Assembly (NCBI GenBank): GCA_044360305.1
Contig: JBIKKQ010000074.1
Coordinates: 1-15,917, forward strand
Source of the DNA: QWPN01 sp044360305
GTDB lineage: Bacteria > Planctomycetota > Planctomycetia > Pirellulales > UBA1268
Reading direction: 5' to 3'
DNA: 15,917 nt
Below, one piece after another: positions 1 through 6,870 of this stretch. Position numbers and translations under genes: made by a program. Each line of letters opens with the position of its first letter. Within the stretch, counting starts at the first letter, position 1. The notes under the pieces were generated by a model. That model did not search any database. It was not told where the DNA came from and worked only from the letters and a program-made list of their open reading frames with translations.

Positions 1-570
1 GCATTCTCCGTCGCCAAGGCGGCCAGCCTCGCCGGAAACACCACCGTCTCCACCGGCTCCGGCGCCATCTCGTTCAACGGCACCGTCAACGGCGGCAAGG
101 CACTCACGGCCAACTCCACCGGGGCCACCACCTTCGCCGGCGTCGTCGGCGGAACCACCGCCCTGGCCAGTCTCACCACCGACGCCGGCGGGACCGCCAG
201 CCTCAAGTCGGTGACGACCTCGGGGGCCCAGTCCTACGGCGACGACACCGTCACCCTCGACGGGACCTACACCACCACCAACGCCGCATTCTCCGTCGCC
301 AAGGCGGCCAGCCTCGCCGGAGACACCACCGTCTCCACCGGCTCCGGCGCCATCTCGTTCAACGGCACCGTCGACGGCGGCAAGGCTCTCACGGCCAACT
401 CCACCGGCGCCACCACCTTCGCCGGCGTCTTTGGCGGAACCACCCCCCTCGCCAGCCTGACGACCAATGCCGGCGGAACGGTCAGCCTCAAGAGCGTCAC
501 CACCTCCGGAAAGCAGACCTACAACGACGCGGCCACGATCACGAACAATGCGACGTTCACGTCTTCGGAC
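1..570 (+). repeat. Tandem 285-bp coding repeat (two copies)
   Basis: Bases 1-285 and 286-570 are consecutive copies of a 95-codon unit within the large repeat protein. The first 120 bases of the two copies differ at only 3 positions; divergence rises steeply in the last third. A third, shorter and much more diverged unit follows at about 571-725, sharing the GGTTPLA core. The near identity of the 5' part suggests recent duplication or gene conversion. More copies probably lie upstream of the window. Confidence 0.9.
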
Positions 571-3429
571 AGCGACATCACGTTCGCCTCCACGCTCGAC
601 GGAGCGAAGCAGGTGACGCTGGCCGCCGGAACGGGCGCCGTGGCCTTCAAGGGCGCGGTCGGCGGGACGACGCCGCTCGCGGGCATCACGCTCTCGACCG
701 CCGGCAGCACGACCGCCGACTCCTCGATCAAACTCGTCAAGACGGCCGACTCCGGCCAGGACGGCCTCACCGTCGCCGCGGGCGTGAACAACGTGAAGAT
801 GACCGGCGCCGGAAGTTCGATCACCGGCTTCGCCGGCAACGGCATCACGTTCCTCGGCGGCTCGACGAATTCGCAACTCGCCGGATTCACCGTCTCGGAG
901 AACTCCGCTAACGGCATGACCTTCGCCGCCGGCAGCTACGCGGGCACGACGATCACGGGCAACACGCTTTCGAAAAACGGCGATTTCACCACCCACGTCG
1001 GCAATGGGATTCTCGTCCAGGGCTCTGACCTGATGATCGGCTGGGATGCCCTGCCCAGCAGCAACGACGTGCGGAACAAGGTCTTCAAGAATGCGCTCAA
1101 CGGCATCGAGATCCGGGGCGTCGACGCCAAGAACAACACGATTCTCTCCAACGCGATCTACCTGAACGGCCAGGACGTCACGGAACTGGACGCCGGCGAC
1201 ACCCGCCTCGTCGGCCAGGGCATCGCCCTGTCGGCCGGAGGCAACGGCTCGCAGGTTGCACCCGAGATCTTCGACGTCGTGCGGAATACCGCGAAGGGCA
1301 AGCTGTACGTGCAACTCAGGGTGCCCGCATCCGGCAACTATCTCGTCCAGTTGTTTGCCAATAAAGCCCTGGATGAGCAGGGCATCTTCCCCGTCGATGA
1401 CGGCGGCTTCCAGGGACGGACGTTCGTGGGTGGAAGCCCGTCCAACACGCCCGCACCGGTCGAAACCGGCAAGAAGCCCACCATCGGCGGAACGCCCGTG
1501 ACCGGTAGCGTGATGACGTCGATCGAGGTCGATGCCAGCCTCGTGGGCACCGGCCAGTGGATCACGGCGACGGCGACGCTGCTCGTCGGCACGACGCCGA
1601 CGAACACGTCGGGCTTTTCGGCCGGGGTGCAGGCGGCGAACGCGCAGGCCCTCGGGGCCGGTGGCGACAGCCAGGCACCGAACTGGCTCTCCGTGCCGAC
1701 GATTCCCGGCCAGACGACCAACCGATACGTCAACGAGCTGGCCTACAGGGTGGTCAACGGCACGACCATCGAGATCCCGGTGGCGGGCCAGATGACGCTC
1801 GCGCAACTGGGAACGTACACCAACCGCACCGCCGCCAACCGCGTCATCCGGGCCGGCGCGACGACCCTCGCGAGCCCCCGGACGGATGTCACGCTCGCGC
1901 CTGCCGGCGGCACGAACGTCTTTGGCGTGGTGACCGCCGTCAGCCGGGACAAAAACTCGGCCATGCGGCTGACCCTGTCAGGGGTTTCGCTCACGCCCAG
2001 TTCCACCGGTTTCCTCGTTCTGGGAACGCCCTCGCTCCCCGCTGCCCGGCTCTACGATGCCACCAATGGGCCAAGCGGCCCGATCATCAGCGTCGGTCAG
2101 GCGACCACGCCGGCCAGCAACAGCCACTACGACATGGTCGCCGCCCTCACCGACCCGTCCGTGGTCGGCATCGGCGGCAAGGGACCGGCCACGAACGCCG
2201 AGGCCGTGGCCTTCGTCTCCCGGTTCCAGGGGGGCATGCGGGTGGCCTCGGCCGACGTCAACGGTGACGGCTTCGTGGACCTCGTCACCGCTGCGGGCAA
2301 CGCCGGCACCAACTTCGCAGGCACCACGTTCGGCGACGCGACGCGGATCATCACGATCTACAACGGCAACCCCAAGGGGTCGTGGCGGTCGTCGTCGATC
2401 AACGTCAGCGGCGAGAGCGGACTGGCGGCCTTCAACGGTGGATTCCAGGTCCGCCTGGCGAATCTCCGGCCCGAAATCACCGGCTCCAGCAACGCCGTCG
2501 CCGAACTCGTGGTCGCATCATCGAACAACGTGTTCGTCTACGAGATCAACGCCGCTTCGCGGGGCGGGAAGCCGGTGATCAATCCTGTCACGGCACTGCC
2601 GCCGATCACGACCGGCGGCACGATCACCGGGCTCGCCACGGGCAACTTCTCCGACGGCACCGCGCTGGACGACATCGTCGTGGCCACGACGACCGCCACT
2701 CCGGCGCAGGTCACCGGATGGCTGTCCAGCCCGGACCGGTCCCTGGCCCAGCAGCGGACGTCGTCGGTGACGCTGTATTCGGCGGCTGCCGCGTTCGCGC
2801 CTGTCAATTCGTTCACGCTGGCCACCAACGTCTTCAACGGGCCCCCGACCGCGGGCGGCCGCGAGCAAAACGTGTTCATCGGCGGAGCGTCGCTGGCCGC
2901 GGCCGACATCGACAACGCCCTCGACCAGAAACCCGAACTGATCCTCGGCGCCCAGTTCATGGGCATGGGCAACTTCCGCGTGCTCGCCCGCAGCGTCGTG
3001 ACCTCCGGCACCCAGGCGGATGTCGACACGGCCCTGTCCGCCAACGGCCAGTTCGGCCGTGCTCCCCGGGGCACGGTGAGCCTGGGCAGCAAGCAGGTCT
3101 GGCAGCCGACCGGCGGCCCCGACTTCTTCACCACCGACAAGTCTGCCGCCAACGAAAATCTGCTCGCCGTCGCCCCCACGGGGCTGGGCTTCAACGCGCC
3201 GCTGTCGGTGGCCGCCGCCCAGACCAACGGTGATTTCAAGAGCCGCGTGTTCGCCGCCCTCGGGGCGACGAATGGCACCCCGGGCCGGGTGCGGGCGTTC
3301 GAGTGGTCTCCTTTACCGCCGCCTCTGAGCGGCGGAGTATGGACCGGAACGACTGAACTGGACGCTGACAGTGGTGTCGGCACGCAGAAGGCCCGCCTGC
3401 CTCGCGGCAGCGGCCTGCGGCTCGGCTGA
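1..3429 (+). CDS. Large secreted beta-repeat / beta-helix / FG-GAP protein (5' truncated)
   Basis: The frame is open from base 1 to the TGA at 3427-3429, so the start lies outside the window; 1142 residues are visible. Order: (1) Thr/Ser/Gly/Ala-rich beta-strand repeats of 95 residues (bases 1-285, then 286-570) followed by a shorter diverged copy to about 725, resembling adhesin-type repeats. (2) A right-handed parallel beta-helix at about 830-1170, with NGITF, NGILV and NGIEI rungs. (3) A beta-sandwich at about 1260-1640 ending TNTSGFS, like the domain that commonly follows such helices. (4) FG-GAP/VCBS-like propeller repeats from about 2220, with the Ca-binding type motif DVNGDGFVD at 2254-2280 and degenerate copies near 2461, 2640 and 2905. 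No membrane anchor or recognised sorting signal is visible at the C-terminus. I infer a secreted or surface protein, perhaps an adhesin. The exact role is unknown. Confidence 0.85.
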   Translation, partial: AFSVAKAASLAGNTTVSTGSGAISFNGTVNGGKALTANSTGATTFAGVVGGTTALASLTTDAGGTASLKSVTTSGAQSYGDDTVTLDGTYTTTNAAFSVAKAASLAGDTTVSTGSGAISFNGTVDGGKALTANSTGATTFAGVFGGTTPLASLTTNAGGTVSLKSVTTSGKQTYNDAATITNNATFTSSDSDITFASTLDGAKQVTLAAGTGAVAFKGAVGGTTPLAGITLSTAGSTTADSSIKLVKTADSGQDGLTVAAGVNNVKMTGAGSSITGFAGNGITFLGGSTNSQLAGFTVSENSANGMTFAAGSYAGTTITGNTLSKNGDFTTHVGNGILVQGSDLMIGWDALPSSNDVRNKVFKNALNGIEIRGVDAKNNTILSNAIYLNGQDVTELDAGDTRLVGQGIALSAGGNGSQVAPEIFDVVRNTAKGKLYVQLRVPASGNYLVQLFANKALDEQGIFPVDDGGFQGRTFVGGSPSNTPAPVETGKKPTIGGTPVTGSVMTSIEVDASLVGTGQWITATATLLVGTTPTNTSGFSAGVQAANAQALGAGGDSQAPNWLSVPTIPGQTTNRYVNELAYRVVNGTTIEIPVAGQMTLAQLGTYTNRTAANRVIRAGATTLASPRTDVTLAPAGGTNVFGVVTAVSRDKNSAMRLTLSGVSLTPSSTGFLVLGTPSLPAARLYDATNGPSGPIISVGQATTPASNSHYDMVAALTDPSVVGIGGKGPATNAEAVAFVSRFQGGMRVASADVNGDGFVDLVTAAGNAGTNFAGTTFGDATRIITIYNGNPKGSWRSSSINVSGESGLAAFNGGFQVRLANLRPEITGSSNAVAELVVASSNNVFVYEINAASRGGKPVINPVTALPPITTGGTITGLATGNFSDGTALDDIVVATTTATPAQVTGWLSSPDRSLAQQRTSSVTLYSAAAAFAPVNSFTLATNVFNGPPTAGGREQNVFIGGASLAAADIDNALDQKPELILGAQFMGMGNFRVLARSVVTSGTQADVDTALSANGQFGRAPRGTVSLGSKQVWQPTGGPDFFTTDKSAANENLLAVAPTGLGFNAPLSVAAAQTNGDFKSRVFAALGATNGTPGRVRAFEWSPLPPPLSGGVWTGTTELDADSGVGTQKARLPRGSGLRLG

Positions 3430-3440
3430 GCCCGGGCGTT

Positions 3441-3455
3441 GCCGTCACGGACGGC
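3441..3455. terminator. Small hairpin after the large repeat gene
   Basis: A perfect 6-bp stem, GCCGTC and GACGGC with loop ACG, lies 12 bp after the stop codon of the large repeat protein, between that gene and the convergent Lys/Ala-rich gene. There is no T-run, so a terminator role is only positional inference. Confidence 0.25.
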
Positions 3456-3593
3456 CATGACGCGGATGGCTAGGCGCAGGGAGCCTCTCAAGGTTCAAGC
3501 CGACCGAGCCCCGGCGCTGAATCTGGCTGAATCGCACGCCATTCAACGAGGAACATGCGCAGGGAGGCTCGTTCGCCGCACCGACACCCGCCG

Positions 3594-3785
3594 CTACTTC
3601 GTGCCGCGGGCCGGCTTCTTCTTCGCGGCTTTCGCCTTGGCCTTCTTGGCAGCCTTGGGCTTGGCCGGCTTGGCCTTGGCCCCCTTGGCCGACTTGGCAG
3701 CGCCCCCCTTGGCCCGGCTGGCGCCAAAGATGTTGTCCCAGCCGGCGGCATAGGTGGCCGTACTTCCCACGCGGACGATCGACAT
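3594..3785 (-). CDS. Small Lys/Ala-rich protein, histone-H1-tail-like
   Basis: 63 residues. The N-terminal 21 residues (MSIVRVGST...GWDNIFG) look like an ordered motif with aromatic residues. From about residue 25 the protein is almost entirely Lys, Ala, Pro and Gly, ending in KKKPARGTK, like the C-terminal tail of histone H1 or bacterial H1-like nucleoid proteins. Binding to nucleic acid or another polyanion is an inference from composition. The ATG at 3785 is chosen because CAGGGAG sits about 8 bases upstream and a TTGACA promoter lies further up; the frame stays open upstream without such signals. The leader holds a long hairpin. No signal peptide or membrane segment is visible, so it is probably cytoplasmic. 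A recognised family name cannot be given. The G/C-rich repeats that encode the tail also produce spurious open frames on the other strand. Confidence 0.72.
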   Translation of the reverse strand: MSIVRVGSTATYAAGWDNIFGASRAKGGAAKSAKGAKAKPAKPKAAKKAKAKAAKKKPARGTK

Positions 3786-3819
3786 CGGATTCACTCCCTG
3801 CAAGGAAACCGGAGACGCG

Positions 3820-3858
3820 AAAGAGGGGCCCGACCGCGACGACCGCGACGGCCCTCTT
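3820..3858 (-). other. Hairpin in leader of the Lys/Ala-rich gene
   Basis: On the + strand AAGAGGGGCC (3821-3830) pairs with GGCCCTCTT (3850-3858), a nine-pair stem with one bulged base. The loop contains two tandem copies of GACCGCGAC (3832-3840 and 3841-3849). Read on the - strand it falls between the predicted promoter and the start codon, so it would be in the mRNA leader. It could instead terminate transcription from the gene at 3932-4309, as the stem is followed by CTCTTTC. Confidence 0.45.
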
Positions 3859-3868
3859 CCACGAATGG

Positions 3869-3898
3869 TTCGTAGCGATCCGGAACCTCGGGTGTCAA
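3869..3898 (-). promoter_or_regulatory. Candidate sigma-70 promoter for the Lys/Ala-rich gene
   Basis: On the - strand there is a perfect TTGACA (3898 to 3893), an 18-bp spacer and TACGAA (3874 to 3869), a weak match to TATAAT. Transcription would begin near 3862 and leave a leader of roughly 75 bases. The perfect -35 hexamer in such GC-rich DNA is the main support. Confidence 0.45.
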
Positions 3899-3931
3899 GG
3901 CACGGATGCCGAGTCGAGCGTCGGCGTGCAC

Positions 3932-4309
3932 TCACGCCGACGGCTGGATGATCTCCAGCCACACGCTGCCGCAGGCCGCCGGCAGCGGCTCGCGGCCCCC
4001 CGTGGTAGTCGTCGGTCCGGCGGATGCCGTCGCCGCCGCAGGGGTCACAAGCAGTTCGTTGCGAAGGGCGAGCAGGCCCGCGACTTCCTGCCGGTACTCG
4101 GCACCGGCCGCTGCCGCGGGAAGCACGTGACCGTTGAGGACGACCGCACAGGCGGCCGGTTGCTCGATGACGAGCCAGACCCCGGTCCCCGCGTCCAGTC
4201 CCGACGGGCGGCCGAACCGCCGCCGCCACACCGCCCGGATGCCGGCCCCGCCGCCCGCCGCCACCGGCTCCCAGGCACTGCCGAGATGGATCCGATGGGG
4301 AGTGTTCAT
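3932..4309 (-). CDS. Small GH2-like jelly-roll (galactose-binding-like) domain protein
   Basis: 125 residues. The stretch VWLVIEQ...VVLNGHVLP...ALRNELLV resembles the N-terminal sugar-binding beta-sandwich of glycoside hydrolase family 2, where a strand is followed by (V/S)LNG and later by L..RNEL. There are no catalytic residues and no room for a TIM barrel, so it would be a stand-alone beta-sandwich; its ligand is unknown. The final segment GSVWLEIIQPSA fits a last beta strand. No signal peptide is visible. I chose the ATG at 4309 because the domain begins just after it (HRIHLGSAWEP); an in-frame ATG at 4357 is possible, and neither has a strong ribosome-binding site. The gene is divergent from thioredoxin, with 125 bp between the starts. 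The family match is made by eye and is moderate. Confidence 0.6.
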   Translation of the reverse strand: MNTPHRIHLGSAWEPVAAGGGAGIRAVWRRRFGRPSGLDAGTGVWLVIEQPAACAVVLNGHVLPAAAAGAEYRQEVAGLLALRNELLVTPAAATASAGPTTTTGGREPLPAACGSVWLEIIQPSA

Positions 4310-4342
4310 GAACCGGAGCCTGCCGAAATCGCCGCCTGTCGC

Positions 4343-4348
4343 TATACT
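4343..4348 (+). promoter_or_regulatory. Candidate -10 element for thioredoxin gene
   Basis: TATACT matches the -10 consensus at 5 of 6 positions and lies 86 bp before the thioredoxin start, in the divergent intergenic region. No convincing -35 hexamer was seen at 16-18 bp. On the other strand the same spot reads TATAGC. Confidence 0.3.
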
Positions 4349-4434
4349 GCGTTTCACCGCAGGGGATCGCCGGGCCGCCCCGCCGCGGTCGCGATCGTAG
4401 CCCGGCGACGCCCGCCCGAAAACCTCAGGAGTCG

Positions 4435-4773
4435 ATGCCGATCATGGGATCCGCCCTCGAATTCACCGACGCCAACTTCCAGAGCGAAGTGCTCCAGTCC
4501 TCCGTTCCCGTGCTCGTCGATTTCTGGGCGCCGTGGTGCGGCCCGTGCCGGATGATCGGCCCGATCATCGAGGAACTGGCCAGCGAGAACGCCGGCGCGT
4601 TCAAGGTCGGCAAGGTGAACGTGGACGACAATCAGCGTCTGGCGATGACCTACAACGTGGCGAGCATCCCCACGATCATGATCTTCAGCGGGGGAAACCT
4701 CGTGCAGCAGTACATGGGGGTGCAGCCCAAGGCCCGGCTCCAGCAGGCTCTCGACGAGGCCAAGCCCGCGTAG
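4435..4773 (+). CDS. trxA: Thioredoxin
   Basis: 112 residues, the usual size for a thioredoxin. The redox motif WCGPC is at residues 34-38, preceded by VLVDFWAP, and the cis-proline motif SIPT is at residues 77-80. Conserved parts include the central KVNVDDN strand and the C-terminal helix. It should reduce disulfides in cytoplasmic proteins such as ribonucleotide reductase and be recycled by thioredoxin reductase; no reductase gene is nearby. No signal peptide is present. AGGAG at 4427-4431 lies 3 bases before the ATG at 4435 and 12 bases before an in-frame ATG at 4444; neither spacing is ideal, so the start is uncertain by three codons. The gene converges on the sigma factor gene across 204 bp that contain two hairpins. 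Confidence 0.95.
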   Translation: MPIMGSALEFTDANFQSEVLQSSVPVLVDFWAPWCGPCRMIGPIIEELASENAGAFKVGKVNVDDNQRLAMTYNVASIPTIMIFSGGNLVQQYMGVQPKARLQQALDEAKPA

Positions 4774-4812
4774 CGGTCCTGCAGGCCTGCTACGGCGAGA
4801 AAGCATGCAAGG

Positions 4813-4851
4813 TGCGAGGCGAAAGCCTCGCAGAGCCGGGCTTCGCCCGGC
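4813..4851. terminator. Tandem hairpins between thioredoxin and sigma gene
   Basis: The first hairpin is a perfect 8-bp stem, TGCGAGGC and GCCTCGCA, closed by a GAAA tetraloop (4813-4832). The second is a 7-bp stem, GCCGGGC and GCCCGGC, with loop TTC (4835-4851). Flanking AGG (4810-4812) and CCT (4854-4856) could close both into a three-way structure. A 10-bp palindrome, GCAGGCCTGC, lies just upstream at 4781-4790. The position between convergent stop codons suits a bidirectional terminator, but no T-run is present; a dispersed repeat or structured RNA is possible. Confidence 0.5.
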
Positions 4852-4977
4852 GACCTCAAGCCGAAGCAGACGCTGTGTCGGCTGCGACGGCGCGACGTTG
4901 ATCTCGCCTCGAGCTTCCGCCGATCCTCCGGTTCCGTGATGGCGCCGCGACCGTTGCCCGGCCCATCCGCCGCTGCA

Positions 4978-6498
4978 TCAGGGGGCGCCGACGAGCTCGG
5001 GAACGTCCGCGTGCCGGTCGCTGACCGCAGGCGGCCGCCAGCGTTCCAGGAGCGAGTCGGACACGAAACCGGCGAGATCGACGTCGCCGCCGGGCTGGCG
5101 GAGTTTCTCCACCGCCTTGGCCTCGATCTGCCGGACCCGCTCCCGCGTGACGTCGAAGATCGTTCCCACCTCCTCCAGCGTGTACGCATAGCCGTCGGCG
5201 AGGCCGAACCGGAGGCGGATGATCTCGCGCTCCCGGTAGGGAAGCCCCTCGAGCGCCCGGGCGACGCTCGACCGCAGCGCCGTCTGGTTCACCGTCCGCA
5301 GCGGATCCTCCTCGCGCTGGTCGCGGACGAAGTCGCCCACGGCCCCGTCGTCGGAGTCCCCCAGCGGCTGGTCGAGCGACATCGGCCGCCGCGACATCCG
5401 CCAGACGCACTCGGCGTCCTCGATCGACAGCCCCGCCCGGTCGGCCAGTTCCTCGACCGTCGCCTCCCGGCCGTGCCGCTGGAGAAAATCCCGGGCGATG
5501 TTCCGGATCTTCGTCATCGTGTCGATCATGTGGACGGGCACGCGGATCGTCCGGCTCTGGTCGGCGATGGCCCGGGTGATCGCCTGGCGAATCCACCACG
5601 TGGCGTAGGTCGAGAACTTGAAGCCGCGGGCGTGCTCGAACTTGTCCACGGCCCGCATCAGACCGGAGTTCCCCTCCTGGATGAGGTCGAGGAAGCTCAG
5701 CCCGCGGTTGCGATACCGCTTGGCGATCGAGATCACCAGCCGGAGGTTGCCCGCCGCCAGCGCGCTCTTGGCGTCGTCGTAGCGGCGCTGCAGGTCGGTC
5801 AGCCGTTCCAGCCGGCGTCGGAGCGTCACCCGGCTCTCCCGGGTCAGGAGCAGGATCCGGCGCTGTTCCGCGAAACCCTCGACACCCGCGGCGGGGCCGA
5901 GTTCGCGCAGGCTGTCGTGGCGGGCCGCCAGATCCCGCAACTGCCGGAGCAGGGGATAGAGCCGCTGGATCCGCAGATGCATCTCCTCGACCAGCCGGAC
6001 TCCCTTGTTCCGCTGCCGCACCAGCCGCTGCCAGGCCTCGCGCCGCTGTGCCGGCGGCGTTCCGCGTGACATCGCCACGCGGAACAGCCTGCGCTTCTCG
6101 CGCTCCAGCAGCCGGAGCGTCGCCAGGTTCGGCCCGAGCCGCCTGAGCAGCCGCTTCTTCTCGGCGGTGTTCGTCACCGAGACCTCGATCGTCCGGTCGA
6201 GCCGGACGCTCCCCGCCTGCACCTTCTCGAGGAGCGCGACGGCGCCGGCGAGGACGAAGTCGTTGGCCAGCAGCGTGCGCCGAAACCGCCGGCGCCAGAG
6301 CTCGATCTGCCGCGAGTTGGCGACCTCGGTCTCCCGAGAGAGCAGCGGGATGCCCCCCATCTGCAGCAGATAGAGACGGACCGGGTCGTCGATCGCGGCG
6401 GTGGTCTTCCGGCGCGGTTGCCCCGCGGAACGGCCCGCGGTCCGGGGGGGGAGGCGGTCGGTCGGGGCGGCGAGCTTCTTCACGGGTTGCACGTCCAT
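4978..6498 (-). CDS. RNA polymerase sigma factor, sigma-70 group 1/2 type
   Basis: 506 residues from the ATG at 6498. Region 1.2 is at about 37-66 (DDPVRLYLLQMG...LLSRETE). A basic, Leu/Arg-rich non-conserved segment covers about 67-243. Region 2 is at about 244-320: LDLIQEGNSGLMRAVDKF is the core-binding helix, and GFKFSTYATWWIRQAITRAI is the -10 recognition and melting segment. Region 3 is at about 321-400. Region 4 is at about 415-470, with the helix-turn-helix TLEEVGTIFDVTRERVRQIE contacting -35. No acidic region 1.1 is visible; the N-terminal 36 residues are basic. It should direct core RNA polymerase to TTGACA/TATAAT-type promoters. Whether it is the housekeeping factor or a group 2 relative cannot be decided here. 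No good ribosome-binding site precedes 6498 (the sequence there is CTCCTCC, not GGAGG); an in-frame ATG at 6588 would add 30 residues. Confidence 0.9.
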   Translation of the reverse strand: MDVQPVKKLAAPTDRLPPRTAGRSAGQPRRKTTAAIDDPVRLYLLQMGGIPLLSRETEVANSRQIELWRRRFRRTLLANDFVLAGAVALLEKVQAGSVRLDRTIEVSVTNTAEKKRLLRRLGPNLATLRLLEREKRRLFRVAMSRGTPPAQRREAWQRLVRQRNKGVRLVEEMHLRIQRLYPLLRQLRDLAARHDSLRELGPAAGVEGFAEQRRILLLTRESRVTLRRRLERLTDLQRRYDDAKSALAAGNLRLVISIAKRYRNRGLSFLDLIQEGNSGLMRAVDKFEHARGFKFSTYATWWIRQAITRAIADQSRTIRVPVHMIDTMTKIRNIARDFLQRHGREATVEELADRAGLSIEDAECVWRMSRRPMSLDQPLGDSDDGAVGDFVRDQREEDPLRTVNQTALRSSVARALEGLPYREREIIRLRFGLADGYAYTLEEVGTIFDVTRERVRQIEAKAVEKLRQPGGDVDLAGFVSDSLLERWRPPAVSDRHADVPELVGAP

Positions 6499-6649
6499 GG
6501 GGGAGGAGGAGGCCGCGACCTGTCGGCGGCCCACACGCCTCCTGCAAGGCAGTTCCGGTGCCGAAGCGGGCCGGCGATGGGCGGACATCCCGGCGAACCC
6601 TGTATTTCCCGGCCGGGATGGGCTCTGGCACGCCGACCATGGCGCTCAG

Positions 6650-6727
6650 GCCGGGGGGCGGACGTCGCCCCCCGGCGACACGGCGACGCCACGGCGTCGA
6701 GGGAATGCGACGCCCGGGACCGGCGTC
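6650..6727. repeat. Cluster of three inverted repeats in sigma-gene upstream region
   Basis: Three consecutive perfect inverted repeats of 11, 7 and 6 bp are packed into 78 bases. The last two share the same arm sequence (GACGCC with GGCGTC), so their arms can pair in alternative ways. They lie about 150-230 bp upstream of the sigma start on the - strand, and just upstream of the TATAAT on the + strand. Confidence 0.6.
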
Positions 6728-6786
6728 ACTCAAGAACGCCCCCCCGGCGGCACGAAGACTCCCGGAAGGAGACTGCGGGCCGCCCG

Positions 6787-6792
6787 TATAAT
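6787..6792 (+). promoter_or_regulatory. Perfect TATAAT -10 element upstream of membrane protein gene
   Basis: A consensus TATAAT stands in very GC-rich DNA 79 bp before the ATG at 6871 and is flanked by a short inverted repeat (CCCG before, CGGG after). No recognisable -35 hexamer lies 16-19 bp upstream, so it may need an activator or be coincidental. Confidence 0.35.
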
Positions 6793-6870
6793 CGGGTCGT
6801 GCGGATCGCGTCGGCCGTATCGGTGGCGCAGCCCGGCGCCGGGGTCCGGTCCGCAGTCACGGGGTGTTGC

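Larger units (their letters stand above)
6499..6870. other. Gene-free 372-bp region with strong hairpins
   Basis: This divergent region separates the sigma gene (-) from the membrane protein gene (+). Seen: a 12-bp palindrome TCCCGGCCGGGA at 6607-6618. A stem of 11 bp (GCCGGGGGGCG with CGCCCCCCGGC, 6650-6676, 5-base loop). CGACGCC and GGCGTCG at 6684-6699. GACGCC and GGCGTC at 6709-6727. A second C-run, CGCCCCCCCGG near 6738-6748, which could compete for the first G-rich arm. A perfect TATAAT lies at 6787-6792. No convincing small gene was found; frames that cross the region are extensions of the flanking genes. Confidence 0.6.

Noticed and set aside
3474..3570. Imperfect 14-bp direct repeat (GCGCAGGGAG core at 3474 and 3557) between two convergent genes
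   Set aside because: Only a 10-base exact match in GC-rich DNA with no associated gene or flanking duplication; not convincing as an att site or mobile element end.
4856..6733. A 625-codon open frame on the - strand overlapping the sigma gene
   Set aside because: It is Arg/Pro/Gly-rich shadow translation of the clearly coding sigma frame and has no recognisable domain.
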